Below, one piece after another: positions 50,930-60,159 of a DNA stretch of 64,000 bases (within the stretch, counting starts at the first letter, position 1; every line of letters begins with the position of its first letter). The notes beneath the pieces were generated by a model that saw only the letters and a program-made list of their open reading frames with translations, did no database searches and was not told where the DNA came from. The stretch comes from JAYEHK01 sp034659475. Lineage in GTDB: Bacteria > Bacillota > Syntrophomonadia > Syntrophomonadales > Syntrophomonadaceae. A program made the position numbers and the translations under genes. The stretch spans positions 1-64,000 of the forward strand of contig JAYEHK010000121.1 of assembly GCA_034659475.1 (NCBI GenBank), given 5' to 3'.

Positions 50930-52069
50930 CTAATTCATCATAATTTGGTTCAGCAAATCGGACCAACCAGTATATCTAGTTACAAGTGCATAATTCAGGA
51001 ATAATACATCTTGAATACCGTTTTCTCTTACGAAATCAAACACATTAAGTTTGAACTGTCGGGGATCTATTATGTAGATTTCCTCGTAATGGGGAAGTAG
51101 AAATGGAACAAAAGCGTTTCCATATGAATCCTTAATCACTGCAATTTTTTTACCGTTTTTTATACTGGTGATGATTTTCCCCCAGGGACGGTCACCGCTT
51201 AGAAAAACACCATATTTCTTTTCACTCTCGGCCTGACTCATGTCAAGGAGCGGCATACGAATAGGGCCTTCATAATAGGCATAATATTCATGGTCAATAA
51301 AAGGCGGGTAGAGATACATCGTATCCGGATGATTCACCAACGCTTCACTTGACGTGGCAGTATAGGTTGACCCGAGAAAATCATCTACTTGAACCGTACT
51401 ATATTGGTCAATTGGTACTGCTTTTTCTCCCATTTCCTGCATGAACGCGCTGTACGCATAATAAGCACCCAGCGCAGTCCAGTGATGATCCGTTCGAAAA
51501 TACAAATATTCATCAGCGTGTTTATTAAGTTCAGTGTAAGCATCCACTGTAATCACTTCATCATTAAAATTCTCGTTTACGAGATCAATACTGTTCTTCT
51601 GTGAGGCTGAATATTTTTTCACGATATCATTCGGCAAGAATTCTATCTGCGTTGGTGCGAAAAGCGAATATACCTTCACATCTTCACTAACCTCTGATGT
51701 AAACTCATTAATTGTGTCTGCATAGGCAACGCATGCATCAGGGTTATAAATATGGACTTCCATCGCCCGATTCTCCCATACCAGCATATTGCCTATCATT
51801 CGACCTTCATCATTATGGCCTGCAGTCTCAACAGCAAGTGATTTCAAGTTTTCTTGCTCAATTTGATTTATTCCTGATTTTTGATTTTCAGTCGACGCTT
51901 CTTTTGTCTCACCTTCATTTGTTACCTCCTGGGAATAGCCGTTATTATCTGCTGTTTCACTCCTATGAAAAACAGCAGGAACACCGGATTTATCAGTGCA
52001 TAGATAGTAAATACCTCCAACAACAAGCAGCAGAATAATAAACCCAGTCAAATACATATTTTTCTTCAT
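50930..52069 (-). CDS. DHHW-family (AlgX-like) membrane-anchored protein
   Basis: About 379 aa from ATG 52069 (GAAGGTGA upstream). One N-terminal membrane anchor ('YLTGFIILLLVVGGIYYLC'), a low-complexity stalk, then the SGNH/AlgX-like domain with 'YLYFRTDHHWTALGAYYAYSAF' (the DHHW signature) and a C-terminal 'KIAVIKDSYGNAFVPFLLPHYEEIYIIDPRQF'. Such proteins often O-acetylate or modify extracellular polysaccharide. No exopolysaccharide genes are near, so its role is open. Confidence 0.85.
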   Translation of the reverse strand: MKKNMYLTGFIILLLVVGGIYYLCTDKSGVPAVFHRSETADNNGYSQEVTNEGETKEASTENQKSGINQIEQENLKSLAVETAGHNDEGRMIGNMLVWENRAMEVHIYNPDACVAYADTINEFTSEVSEDVKVYSLFAPTQIEFLPNDIVKKYSASQKNSIDLVNENFNDEVITVDAYTELNKHADEYLYFRTDHHWTALGAYYAYSAFMQEMGEKAVPIDQYSTVQVDDFLGSTYTATSSEALVNHPDTMYLYPPFIDHEYYAYYEGPIRMPLLDMSQAESEKKYGVFLSGDRPWGKIITSIKNGKKIAVIKDSYGNAFVPFLLPHYEEIYIIDPRQFKLNVFDFVRENGIQDVLFLNYALVTRYTGWSDLLNQIMMN

Positions 52070-52242
52070 AAACAATCACCTTCACTATTTTCAATTACAC
52101 TCATTATAATTGTTTACCGCATGTTCCCACAATAGCGTATATCGCAGCGACGATTCTTTCCATATATAAAACTTTACAACCCACTTCTGCTGACTTACTA
52201 TTTGTACTATGGTCAAAAAATTACGTAGGGGAGGGAAATACC

Positions 52243-53064
52243 GTGGAAAAGGTTTACGGGTATCTTAGAGTATCTACTGAAACACAGGCAAAAAGCGGAT
52301 ATGGAGCCAAGGCACAGGAGCAGGCAATCATTGAATATTGTACAGAGAATAACTTAGAATTGATGGAACTCTTTAAAGACATGGGCATTCCTGGTACTAC
52401 GATTGAACGTGAAGGTCTCACCCAGTTGATCAACGGTTTTAACGGGGTTAAAAAAGTTGTGGTGATGAACACCAGTCGTTTATGGCGAAATGATACGATA
52501 CGCGTATTAATTAAACGTCAGTTTGAAATTGCGGGGGCTGAAATCGTTTCTATTGAACAGCCGACCTATAGTATTAAAGCTGATAATCCCAATGACTATC
52601 TGTTTAATGGAATGATGGAGTTATTAGACCAATACGAACGAATGAATACGATCCTTAAATTAGCCCGAGGGAGAAAATCCAAGGCCAAATCAGGGGTAAA
52701 GGGCTCCGGCGAAACGCCTCTTGGGTATATATGGAAGCACGATGGGGTAGATAAGCCGATCGTGGTCATCGATGACATCCAGGCTGATATCGTTCGCTTA
52801 ATCTATGCAAAATACCTGGAACTGGGCAGTATCGGTAAGGTTAAACGATATCTTAATGATCATGATTTCAAGACGAAAAGGGACAAAGTTTTTAACGATA
52901 TGGGGATTAGGAATATCCTCACAAATGATTTTTACATCGGCAAAGTAAGCTGGGGAGAATTAGAAACCGACGGCCAGCACGAAACAATTATAGATCAAAC
53001 GCTGTTTGAAAAGGTTCAAAAACAGATCAAGAGGAATACGCGCAATCCTGGTTTGAGTAAATAA
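52243..53064 (+). CDS. Small serine recombinase (resolvase plus recombinase domain)
   Basis: 273 aa, GTG start with GGGGAGGG upstream. Resolvase domain with catalytic Ser11 in 'YGYLRVSTETQ', 'SRLWRNDTIRVLIKRQF' and then a recombinase domain ('SGVKGSGETPLGYIWKHDG', 'GIRNILTNDFYIGKV'). It lacks the zinc ribbon and coiled coil of the about 500-aa large serine recombinases, so it is either a minimal type or truncated. It is convergent with jetC, separated by a shared terminator. Confidence 0.9.
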   Translation: MEKVYGYLRVSTETQAKSGYGAKAQEQAIIEYCTENNLELMELFKDMGIPGTTIEREGLTQLINGFNGVKKVVVMNTSRLWRNDTIRVLIKRQFEIAGAEIVSIEQPTYSIKADNPNDYLFNGMMELLDQYERMNTILKLARGRKSKAKSGVKGSGETPLGYIWKHDGVDKPIVVIDDIQADIVRLIYAKYLELGSIGKVKRYLNDHDFKTKRDKVFNDMGIRNILTNDFYIGKVSWGELETDGQHETIIDQTLFEKVQKQIKRNTRNPGLSK

Positions 53065-53070
53065 CTTCTG

Positions 53071-53101
53071 AAAAAGAGGAAGCTTTCGCTTCCTCTTTTT
53101 A
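53071..53101. terminator. Bidirectional terminator between recombinase and jetC
   Basis: AAAAAGAGGAAG / CTTCCTCTTTTT stem with a CTTTCG loop. Confidence 0.9.
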
Positions 53102-53133
53102 TCTTCCATCTATAATAGGCGATTCTCTTCAAC

Positions 53134-56100
53134 TTATGCGAACAGGTTGGATTCTTCAATCTTCCGCAGTTCCAATTGCTGAAGATCTTCTACTGACGTG
53201 GACAGGTCAGGAACCACCTTCACAAAAGATTTGCCGCCTTCGCGTCGCTCCAATCTCATCTTATAGTTGATTTCAAAGTTTGATGCGATCATCGGGTTGA
53301 TTTGCGAACCGGGGGCGATCAATTGCACATTGTTTTCTTTGATAATATTCAACATGGGCTGCCACAGATATAGCGCTGTAGTCGGGCCAAAAAGATTATC
53401 CGCAATGATCGTCTTGCGGCTGCCGGCTTGTCTGCCTTCGGTTTTGATATCCCTGATAAAAGACAGGAGACAGATGAGGAAGATAAAGTAGACCGCATTG
53501 CCTTGCCCATCCGAGGTGCTAAGTTTCTCCCAGGGAACCATCCTGCTTTGTTCCCTGAGCTGCTTGATGTTATACATCTTTACCTGCAGCTGATCCATAT
53601 TGACCAGTTTAGAAAGAAGCTCTGCAGGGGAGAGCAAATGATTAAGATTCGCCGCAATATTCTGATCGTCCCGGTCTAACCCTTCGATTAAATGCTGGAT
53701 ATGTTTCTCCATGTTCAGCCGTTTGACCTCCGTAGAGTATTCCGGCAGGATCAACTGAATCATTTGCCGTACCTTACCGTGTACCTCAATCTTGGAAAAA
53801 GTATCAAACTTCTTCAGGTCACTTAACAGCTGTTCGGAGGGTTGGTAACAGGCGGTAATAAACTGTTTTTGCCTATCGGCCATACGTTCCAGATCTGCCT
53901 GGAGTTTTACGTTGACCTCTATGGCAAGATTAATATAGCGTTGAATGTTGTCAGAGGTCAGCTGCGCGGAGCTTGCAGTTTGTGGTGCTCCCTCCTGTTT
54001 GAGGCTATAAGAGAAATTATCATCCTTAATCAAGGCCAATCTCTTCTGGAATTCCTGACAGACCTTTTCAACATCAGTATTCAATTTACGAGTATCCGCC
54101 TGAATGTCGGCAAAGCTGCGCTGACTGCAGCCCATCGGGTAAGCGGGACCAGGCTGAAGGTGATTGATTTCCATATAGGAAGCAATTTTTTCAGCCTCCT
54201 TTTCTCTGGCCTTTAATTCTTTCTCAAAGTCGGTTAACTGCTCAAGCAGGCGTTTTGCCCCTCTGATTAAATCCTGTTTGGCCTGGTTTAATCGATCAAT
54301 TTCCAGCCGAATCTGATCAATTGATTGAAAAGCCTCGTTCTCCTGATAAGAAGCACCCAGGTTTTTCTTTTGGTTGTCAATTTGGCCAATTAATTGATTG
54401 ATGCCATTATTCAGTTCTCCTACCTGATCGCTTATGGCTTCAGCTGTTTTGTGTATCTCTTCGGCTTCCTTTTTGGTACGGGCAATCACGTCATCCGCAA
54501 TGGACAGCAAAGGGTTATGTTCTTTCAGGCTGTCAAAACAGGCAATATCATACCCTGAATCCAGCAAGTCACGGACAATTGAATCCATTTGCTTTCTCGT
54601 GTTGGCAAGTTCTTTTTGTAACGGTTCCAGTGCCATATTTTTCTGGCGAAATGCCTCTTTAGCAGCAGTATACCGGCTTCGGGACTCATCATAATCCCAT
54701 TCCATTTTTTCGCCTGCCAGACCTTCCTGACCTAACTCGGATTTAGTCTGTTTGTATTGTTCTAATTCCTCTTTAAACTTGCCTATCTTTGACTTGAGCG
54801 ATTCCAGATTCCCTTGGACCGTCTTTTTCTCCTGTTCAAATGACTGTTCACTGCTTTCAAACATGGCCACATCTTTGCGTAGGGTTCGAATAGAAATAAA
54901 AAGCCCCTGTTGCTCATTAAATAACTGGCGGTATTGTGCCAATCGATCAACATTGAGCCTGTGCGTGTCTCTCTTAGCTTCTATTTCCCGACGTCTGGCA
55001 GGAAGCTTGGTAAGGACTTCATTCAAATCACTGATCTGCTGTTCTAATTGGTTTTTCAAAGCAACAACTTCGGCTTGTTTTATCAGCAATTGTTTTTCTA
55101 ACGTCTGCTTATTTTGCAGTACGTTAATACTTTCTTGATAATCCCGAATCACCTGTTCATCTACATTCATTTTGATTAACTGTTCATCGATGGCTGCAAT
55201 GCTCCGGGCCAGGTCATCTATGTTTTTCTTGAGTCGTTTTTTATACACCTCAAGATCATCTGGAATATCGCCCAGATTAGCCGTATATATAATGCGTGTT
55301 CTATCCATTCGTTCGTTGTTTTTAACCGCTTCCAGATCAATAATTGGAATGGCATAGTCCGAAAAAGCGGTTCCAATCCAATCCGGATGGTCTTTTAACC
55401 GTTCTAAGTCAGGCCCGGAAACCAGCACAGCATATGGCAAAAGGGGATTATTCAGCAATAACGCCGCTTTACGCTCGGGGTTATGATATAAATACTCTGC
55501 TCCCAGGAAAACACCGTCTAATCTGCTCTGCAGATGGGCATAGAGCATGCTCACTTCGCGATTGGGGATATAATAATCTCGGCCTTCAACCTTCTCTAGT
55601 TCTGCCTCGACCTGGTCAAGCTGTTTTTCACTCTCACGTTGTTCTTCTCTTAACCTGTTTTTCCGCTCTGCAATTACTCTCAGACCTTCTGTTACGTACG
55701 GGGTAGAATTATCAATGCTGATTTGATAGTTTCCCAAAACCTGATGAAATACTGTCTTTTTTTCTTCCACCGCTTCTCTATAGAGCTCACATTCTTTAAG
55801 CCTGTATATGACCTCTGCCAACTCATTTGATACATCAGTCTTCTGGTTATGGCTGTCTTCGATTCGCTGGGGAAGAATCAGCATATCCTGGTCGATGCCA
55901 TCCATCTGGTGTTGGAACATCTCTATTTGATCACTCATCCGCTGCATCATGGGCTCAATTTCATCATCCAGAAACCAGATACAATCAGCGGAACGCAGAT
56001 CGATTTTCAACCTGGTTTCTTGCTCGTCAACGATTGTTTTACGTTTCTTATCATTCTCCAGATTTTGTTTAGCTCTGCCGATTTCCTGCGTAATATCCTT

Positions 56101-57537
56101 GATCTTGCTTTCTATTTGATCTAATTCCAGGCTATACTTCTGATAAGCATCAATTGCCTGGTTTTTTTGATCTTCTACCTGCGAGGATCTTTCATCGATA
56201 GCCAGTCGATAGTTATAGACTGCCTGTGCGAGTTGATCTCTTAGGTCACCATGACTAGATTCTAATTGCTGCAATTTGAGTTCAGTGGTGTGACAAATAC
56301 TGCGTCCTTCACAATAATCGAGATACTTATTCTGGGCACGGCTGAGCAAATACTCTTCATGCTTTTGTTTATAGGCTTCTTTCGTTTGCTGTAAATACCT
56401 CTCCAGTTCTGCCTTCTGCTCCTCTAATTCACGCCTGGAGATTTCATTTTCCTGGATTGACAGACAATTGATTTGATAGCCAACTTTATTGGTTTTTAAC
56501 TGGTTATTGTCAAGTGTCTGTTTTGCAGCTTTGATTTTATCTGCAAGGTTATTAAGCTTTTCCAATTCGGCCTCATGGCTGTAAATCGCATCCTGTTGCA
56601 CTTGCTCGACTGACTGGTATTTTACCCCTAATTGATCACAGCTTTGCCGCAGTTGTTCGCAGCGATTTATATTCATCTCGTTTATAACCGCATTATCACG
56701 CTTGGTTTGATATTCTTTGAATTGTTCCTTAATATTAATGAGTTCTCGAGCCAGATTTGCCCCTTGCTTATTGCCTGCATCACGGCCTGTTTCGTTTAAA
56801 TCTGCAACAATGGGAATGAGCAAATTTTCCACTAATTTACGAGAGGTCTTGGCCTGCTCAAAGTAGCTTTTAATGTTATTTTCTTTTTGATTGATTTGCT
56901 GAATTAGTTCCCATTCCCGCGGTACGATGTTATAGCCGTTCAAAAAGGCCTTAAATTCAGTACGGGAGCGCTGGGTATCGAATGTATGGACAGCAAATCC
57001 CTGTTTTTTGAGATCTCTTAGATAGTTTTTCAAGCTGGATAATGACTTATATTCTTCTTTTTCGTTTTCTCTCCGGTATAAATCAAGGCCCTGGATATCA
57101 ACACTATTTGTTTCATTATATAGATGTGTATAATTGAAAAATTCCAGACTTGTATCCTCTAACGCATCTTCCTCATCGTCGCTTATAATAGATGCTTCAT
57201 CAGGGTTAGCGGGACCTGGTTTTTTTGACCCTTTAGCACAGAAACCGGAGAGCAGATATTTGTATGGAGAGCCTTCATCCAGAAGCCATTCTACCACGAT
57301 ATGTGAGGTGCGATCCTTGCCACCTTCAAAGATATTTTTCAATGGATTCTTTTTATCCAAATAAGAATTCGGCAAAATGGTTTGTAGAATCATTTGAATA
57401 AGAAAGGTCTTCCCCCCGCCATTGATGAGATCATAGGTCACATTGCGACCGAACAGGCCCATATGAAACTCGTCATAGAACTGGGTGGAATTGGTATTGC
57501 CGACGTTTACAAGTCTGATTCTGTTGACATGTGGCAT
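53134..57537 (-). CDS. jetC: JetC-like SMC/MukB-type ATPase of a Wadjet-type complex
   Basis: 1467 aa, ATG at 57537 directly behind the JetB stop (TAG then ATG). N-terminal ATPase half with Walker A 'LINGGGKTFLIQM' (NGGGKT 39-44). Two very long coiled-coil arms around a hinge-like region (about residues 600-750, 'YAHLQSRLDGVFLGAEYLYHNPERKAALLLNNPLLPYAVLVSG'). C-terminal ATPase half with a signature-like 'LSTSDGQGNAVYF' (about 1338) and Walker B 'TIIADNLFGP' (D1380, with N1381 where most SMCs have the catalytic Glu). MukB-like JetC extrudes DNA in Wadjet. Third gene of jetA-jetB-jetC. Family membership is clear from length, architecture and partners. Confidence 0.85.
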   Translation of the reverse strand: MPHVNRIRLVNVGNTNSTQFYDEFHMGLFGRNVTYDLINGGGKTFLIQMILQTILPNSYLDKKNPLKNIFEGGKDRTSHIVVEWLLDEGSPYKYLLSGFCAKGSKKPGPANPDEASIISDDEEDALEDTSLEFFNYTHLYNETNSVDIQGLDLYRRENEKEEYKSLSSLKNYLRDLKKQGFAVHTFDTQRSRTEFKAFLNGYNIVPREWELIQQINQKENNIKSYFEQAKTSRKLVENLLIPIVADLNETGRDAGNKQGANLARELINIKEQFKEYQTKRDNAVINEMNINRCEQLRQSCDQLGVKYQSVEQVQQDAIYSHEAELEKLNNLADKIKAAKQTLDNNQLKTNKVGYQINCLSIQENEISRRELEEQKAELERYLQQTKEAYKQKHEEYLLSRAQNKYLDYCEGRSICHTTELKLQQLESSHGDLRDQLAQAVYNYRLAIDERSSQVEDQKNQAIDAYQKYSLELDQIESKIKDITQEIGRAKQNLENDKKRKTIVDEQETRLKIDLRSADCIWFLDDEIEPMMQRMSDQIEMFQHQMDGIDQDMLILPQRIEDSHNQKTDVSNELAEVIYRLKECELYREAVEEKKTVFHQVLGNYQISIDNSTPYVTEGLRVIAERKNRLREEQRESEKQLDQVEAELEKVEGRDYYIPNREVSMLYAHLQSRLDGVFLGAEYLYHNPERKAALLLNNPLLPYAVLVSGPDLERLKDHPDWIGTAFSDYAIPIIDLEAVKNNERMDRTRIIYTANLGDIPDDLEVYKKRLKKNIDDLARSIAAIDEQLIKMNVDEQVIRDYQESINVLQNKQTLEKQLLIKQAEVVALKNQLEQQISDLNEVLTKLPARRREIEAKRDTHRLNVDRLAQYRQLFNEQQGLFISIRTLRKDVAMFESSEQSFEQEKKTVQGNLESLKSKIGKFKEELEQYKQTKSELGQEGLAGEKMEWDYDESRSRYTAAKEAFRQKNMALEPLQKELANTRKQMDSIVRDLLDSGYDIACFDSLKEHNPLLSIADDVIARTKKEAEEIHKTAEAISDQVGELNNGINQLIGQIDNQKKNLGASYQENEAFQSIDQIRLEIDRLNQAKQDLIRGAKRLLEQLTDFEKELKAREKEAEKIASYMEINHLQPGPAYPMGCSQRSFADIQADTRKLNTDVEKVCQEFQKRLALIKDDNFSYSLKQEGAPQTASSAQLTSDNIQRYINLAIEVNVKLQADLERMADRQKQFITACYQPSEQLLSDLKKFDTFSKIEVHGKVRQMIQLILPEYSTEVKRLNMEKHIQHLIEGLDRDDQNIAANLNHLLSPAELLSKLVNMDQLQVKMYNIKQLREQSRMVPWEKLSTSDGQGNAVYFIFLICLLSFIRDIKTEGRQAGSRKTIIADNLFGPTTALYLWQPMLNIIKENNVQLIAPGSQINPMIASNFEINYKMRLERREGGKSFVKVVPDLSTSVEDLQQLELRKIEESNLFA

Positions 57538-58284
57538 CTAGTATTCCACCCCCAGATCATATACAAATTCCATAATTTCTCGTTCCACTTCTTCATTGTT
57601 GTTGCCATTTTTGAAAAAATTATAGATAATCGCTTTAAAACGATCGGTTATATAATAAAGATTCGTACCGGACTGAGCAATAAGGAGTTTATGATCCGCT
57701 AGAAAGTTACAGGCCGTACTCACCAGTGCATTCTTATCACTAACTCGAGCCGTGGGCGGGGCAGACAGATCCTCATTCCCAGAAAATGGTTTCGCATTCC
57801 AAAAACCTGCAACCTGCTTGAAATTGTACGATAACTCTTCACTGATAACATCTAAATCTCCCAGCCCAATTAAGGCATTGATTTTTTCATCAACCGCGGT
57901 GGTGATTTTAGGAATTGGCAAGAAACTAATGGATGTATCCGCATTGGATTCCGGATAGAACAGGGTAATGAGTGTCATGATGATAAAATAGACCATATTC
58001 TGCTGCTCTACATTGTTAACCCCGGTCATCTGCTTACGAATTTCTTCATTTGTATAACCCCACACTTTATTGTTACTACCAATCGTTACGAATAACTGGT
58101 TATTGTATGGGCACAGGATGACGTTGAATTTTTCGGTCAGCAGATTGACGTAATCGTAGACTTTATTATTATTGCGATAGCTGTTGTACAGATGACTGTT
58201 ACTCTCTTCACCTACATCGCTGCCACTTAGTAACTCCTTTATAATTTCAATCGCAATGTCCAATTCCTCGGTATCAGTAAGCAC
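57538..58284 (-). CDS. jetB: JetB-like (MukE-type) subunit
   Basis: 248 aa, GTG start overlapping the JetA stop by one base (TAGTG). Two winged-helix-like halves, acidic, with 'YVNLLTEKFNVILCPYNNQLFVTIGSNNKVWGYTNEEIRKQM'; the size fits MukE/JetB (DUF6063-like). Binds the kleisin subunit JetA and JetC heads. Coupled translation is expected in the operon. Confidence 0.8.
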   Translation of the reverse strand: MLTDTEELDIAIEIIKELLSGSDVGEESNSHLYNSYRNNNKVYDYVNLLTEKFNVILCPYNNQLFVTIGSNNKVWGYTNEEIRKQMTGVNNVEQQNMVYFIIMTLITLFYPESNADTSISFLPIPKITTAVDEKINALIGLGDLDVISEELSYNFKQVAGFWNAKPFSGNEDLSAPPTARVSDKNALVSTACNFLADHKLLIAQSGTNLYYITDRFKAIIYNFFKNGNNNEEVEREIMEFVYDLGVEY

Positions 58285-59909
58285 TAAATAACCCCCTCAA
58301 ACATCATATTCGTCATGGTAATACCATGGCCCAGTTCAATATTTTCATGTTCTGGATTGAGCGTAATTACAATCTTATGAATCTTATCACCCATCCAGGC
58401 GCTATGGTTTTGAAACGCCTGCTGCAGGATGGAGCACTCTCGTTCCTCGACCCGCATGATCTTTTGCAGGTCAAGAATCTGTATGTTATCATCTCGGTCT
58501 TTATCTCCGAACAGGGCTAGAATAAAGCCGATAAAATCTCGGTTGCGGATCATGTCTTCATTATTGAACCGCAGGGAATCCACCCATTCCTGGAGGGTAA
58601 ACCTTTCCTTCACAGACAGCATGTCCAACAGGCAGCGGGCATATATGCTGAAATTATGTCGCTCCCGTCCCTCGGCAAGATCATCCATTAGCAGGAGTTC
58701 GATGACTTCTTCGTGCCTTACTTCTTCGAGTTCTTCCTTGTCTCTTCTGAAGATTTTTTGCGGGGTTAAGGCCTTCAAAGGATTTAACTGTTTCATGCGA
58801 TTCGGCTGCAATAATGGTTCTACCATAAAGCGAATCACCTCCGGAGGTCGGTCTTCTTCAATGATGCGTTCCAGAACCCCTTTAAAATCAAAACGTTCTG
58901 ACAACGCAGAGCGCATTTTATAATCCAGGATACGATCAAAATCATTTGACAACTCTGTGTTAATGATAATTAATTGCCGATAATGTTCAATCGTTAGCTT
59001 CAATTCGTTTTCCGTGACGCGCAGCATAGTAAAGACCTTTTTATCTTCCTCGCTTAACATCTTCCTATCGATCTTACTCCGATATTCTTCTTGGTTCTTA
59101 TCCACGATTTCACGGCATCCATCAAAGAGTTCTTCCTGTTCATTTAGAATCTGGGCGATATCATCTAGATAAGCTATATATCGATCGGTAGCCTGCGTAT
59201 TTTCACTCAGGTAGGCTATAATCTCCGCCTTTTGCGAGCTGATTAGCTTTAAGCGAATGTTAATATCCTTAACCTGGTTTAAGGCATGGTCAAAATTTCC
59301 CCTCTCTAACTGCAGACGCAGCATCAAAAGCTGCGTAGTTAAGGCTGCCCGATCCAGAAATTCCTTGGTTTTCAGAAAAAAATCCAACCCATCATTGCTG
59401 ATATAGTAAACAACATCCTTATAACTGGCATTGGGCCTGGTTTCAATCAGTTTGATGTGATTCGTATGCTGTTGTTGATCTTGAAAGCTATAATAAGGAA
59501 AAGAAAAATTCGCGCCGTCGTTTTGCATTTTATCCAACACAAAAGTGGTAATCTCCTTGGCCTCTTCAGAGTGCAAAGCCTCTCCCCAGGCTTTTTGAAT
59601 ATATTCTGAAATAAAGCTACCAAGCATCGCATGGGTTAATCCCTGCGATTTAAGGCTTCCTTCATTTAATAAGCAATGCAGCACGCCGATGGCCAGCTGA
59701 GGAAGGCTGTATTGATACGGATTGGGGACTTTAAGCAACTGAAAAAACGGAAAGAAAACCTTCAGATTCTCCATTCTGACATCCATTTCTTCAATCAATT
59801 CATCGATAGCAAACATAACTGCCCTCCCTATATTATTGGTCAACACAAAGAGCAAACGGTCGGTTTCCTGATATCCTCCCTTTGCTCTGTTGTATTTTGA
59901 ATCTGACAT
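58284..59909 (-). CDS. jetA: JetA-like kleisin (MukF-type, DUF5716-like)
   Basis: 541 aa, ATG at 59909; a GGGAG is more than 15 bases upstream, so the start is not fully certain. The N-terminus is winged-helix-like ('YSLPQLAIGVLHCLLNEG'), the middle has helical coiled-coil segments, and the C-terminus has a predicted winged helix. Fits the kleisin of Wadjet-type complexes (JetA family, about 500 aa). First gene of the operon; the promoter was not found. Confidence 0.78.
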   Translation of the reverse strand: MSDSKYNRAKGGYQETDRLLFVLTNNIGRAVMFAIDELIEEMDVRMENLKVFFPFFQLLKVPNPYQYSLPQLAIGVLHCLLNEGSLKSQGLTHAMLGSFISEYIQKAWGEALHSEEAKEITTFVLDKMQNDGANFSFPYYSFQDQQQHTNHIKLIETRPNASYKDVVYYISNDGLDFFLKTKEFLDRAALTTQLLMLRLQLERGNFDHALNQVKDINIRLKLISSQKAEIIAYLSENTQATDRYIAYLDDIAQILNEQEELFDGCREIVDKNQEEYRSKIDRKMLSEEDKKVFTMLRVTENELKLTIEHYRQLIIINTELSNDFDRILDYKMRSALSERFDFKGVLERIIEEDRPPEVIRFMVEPLLQPNRMKQLNPLKALTPQKIFRRDKEELEEVRHEEVIELLLMDDLAEGRERHNFSIYARCLLDMLSVKERFTLQEWVDSLRFNNEDMIRNRDFIGFILALFGDKDRDDNIQILDLQKIMRVEERECSILQQAFQNHSAWMGDKIHKIVITLNPEHENIELGHGITMTNMMFEGVI

Positions 59910-59916
59910 AGAATAA

Positions 59917-60066
59917 TCAATAGTCTATGTCTCCCTTATTTGCAATATAATTTTTAAACTGAGCTAAATGTATTACCTCCTGTGGAATGCACAAGCCATC
60001 ATATATAATCTTATTGATAGCCTGGGAATAATCATCCTCAAAGAAACTGCAAAAAACTTCAACGTG
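59917..60066 (-). pseudogene. 49-residue protein-like remnant upstream of jetA
   Basis: The frame ends with TGA at 59919-59917, eight bases before the jetA start, and is closed on the other side by TAA at 60069-60067. It reads 'FFEDDYSQAINKIIYDGLCIPQEVIHL' and 'FKNYIANKGDIDY'. There is no start codon. It looks like a degraded C-terminal end of a larger protein; the 'L.IPQEVI' pattern vaguely recalls the end of JetD/DUF2220 proteins, which is speculation. The rest of the gap to 60159 has no gene. Confidence 0.35.
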
Positions 60067-60159
60067 TTAACATGCACCTTCTGTTTCTCTTTGTGTTTTT
60101 GCAAAGAGGTATGAGCGGAAAGATCAATTAAATGAATCAAGGCCGCAGGTATATTGTCC

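Noticed and set aside
54434..56124. Plus-strand frames inside jetC
   Set aside because: Shadows of the jetC coiled-coil coding sequence, Ser/Leu/Phe-rich and without ribosome sites.
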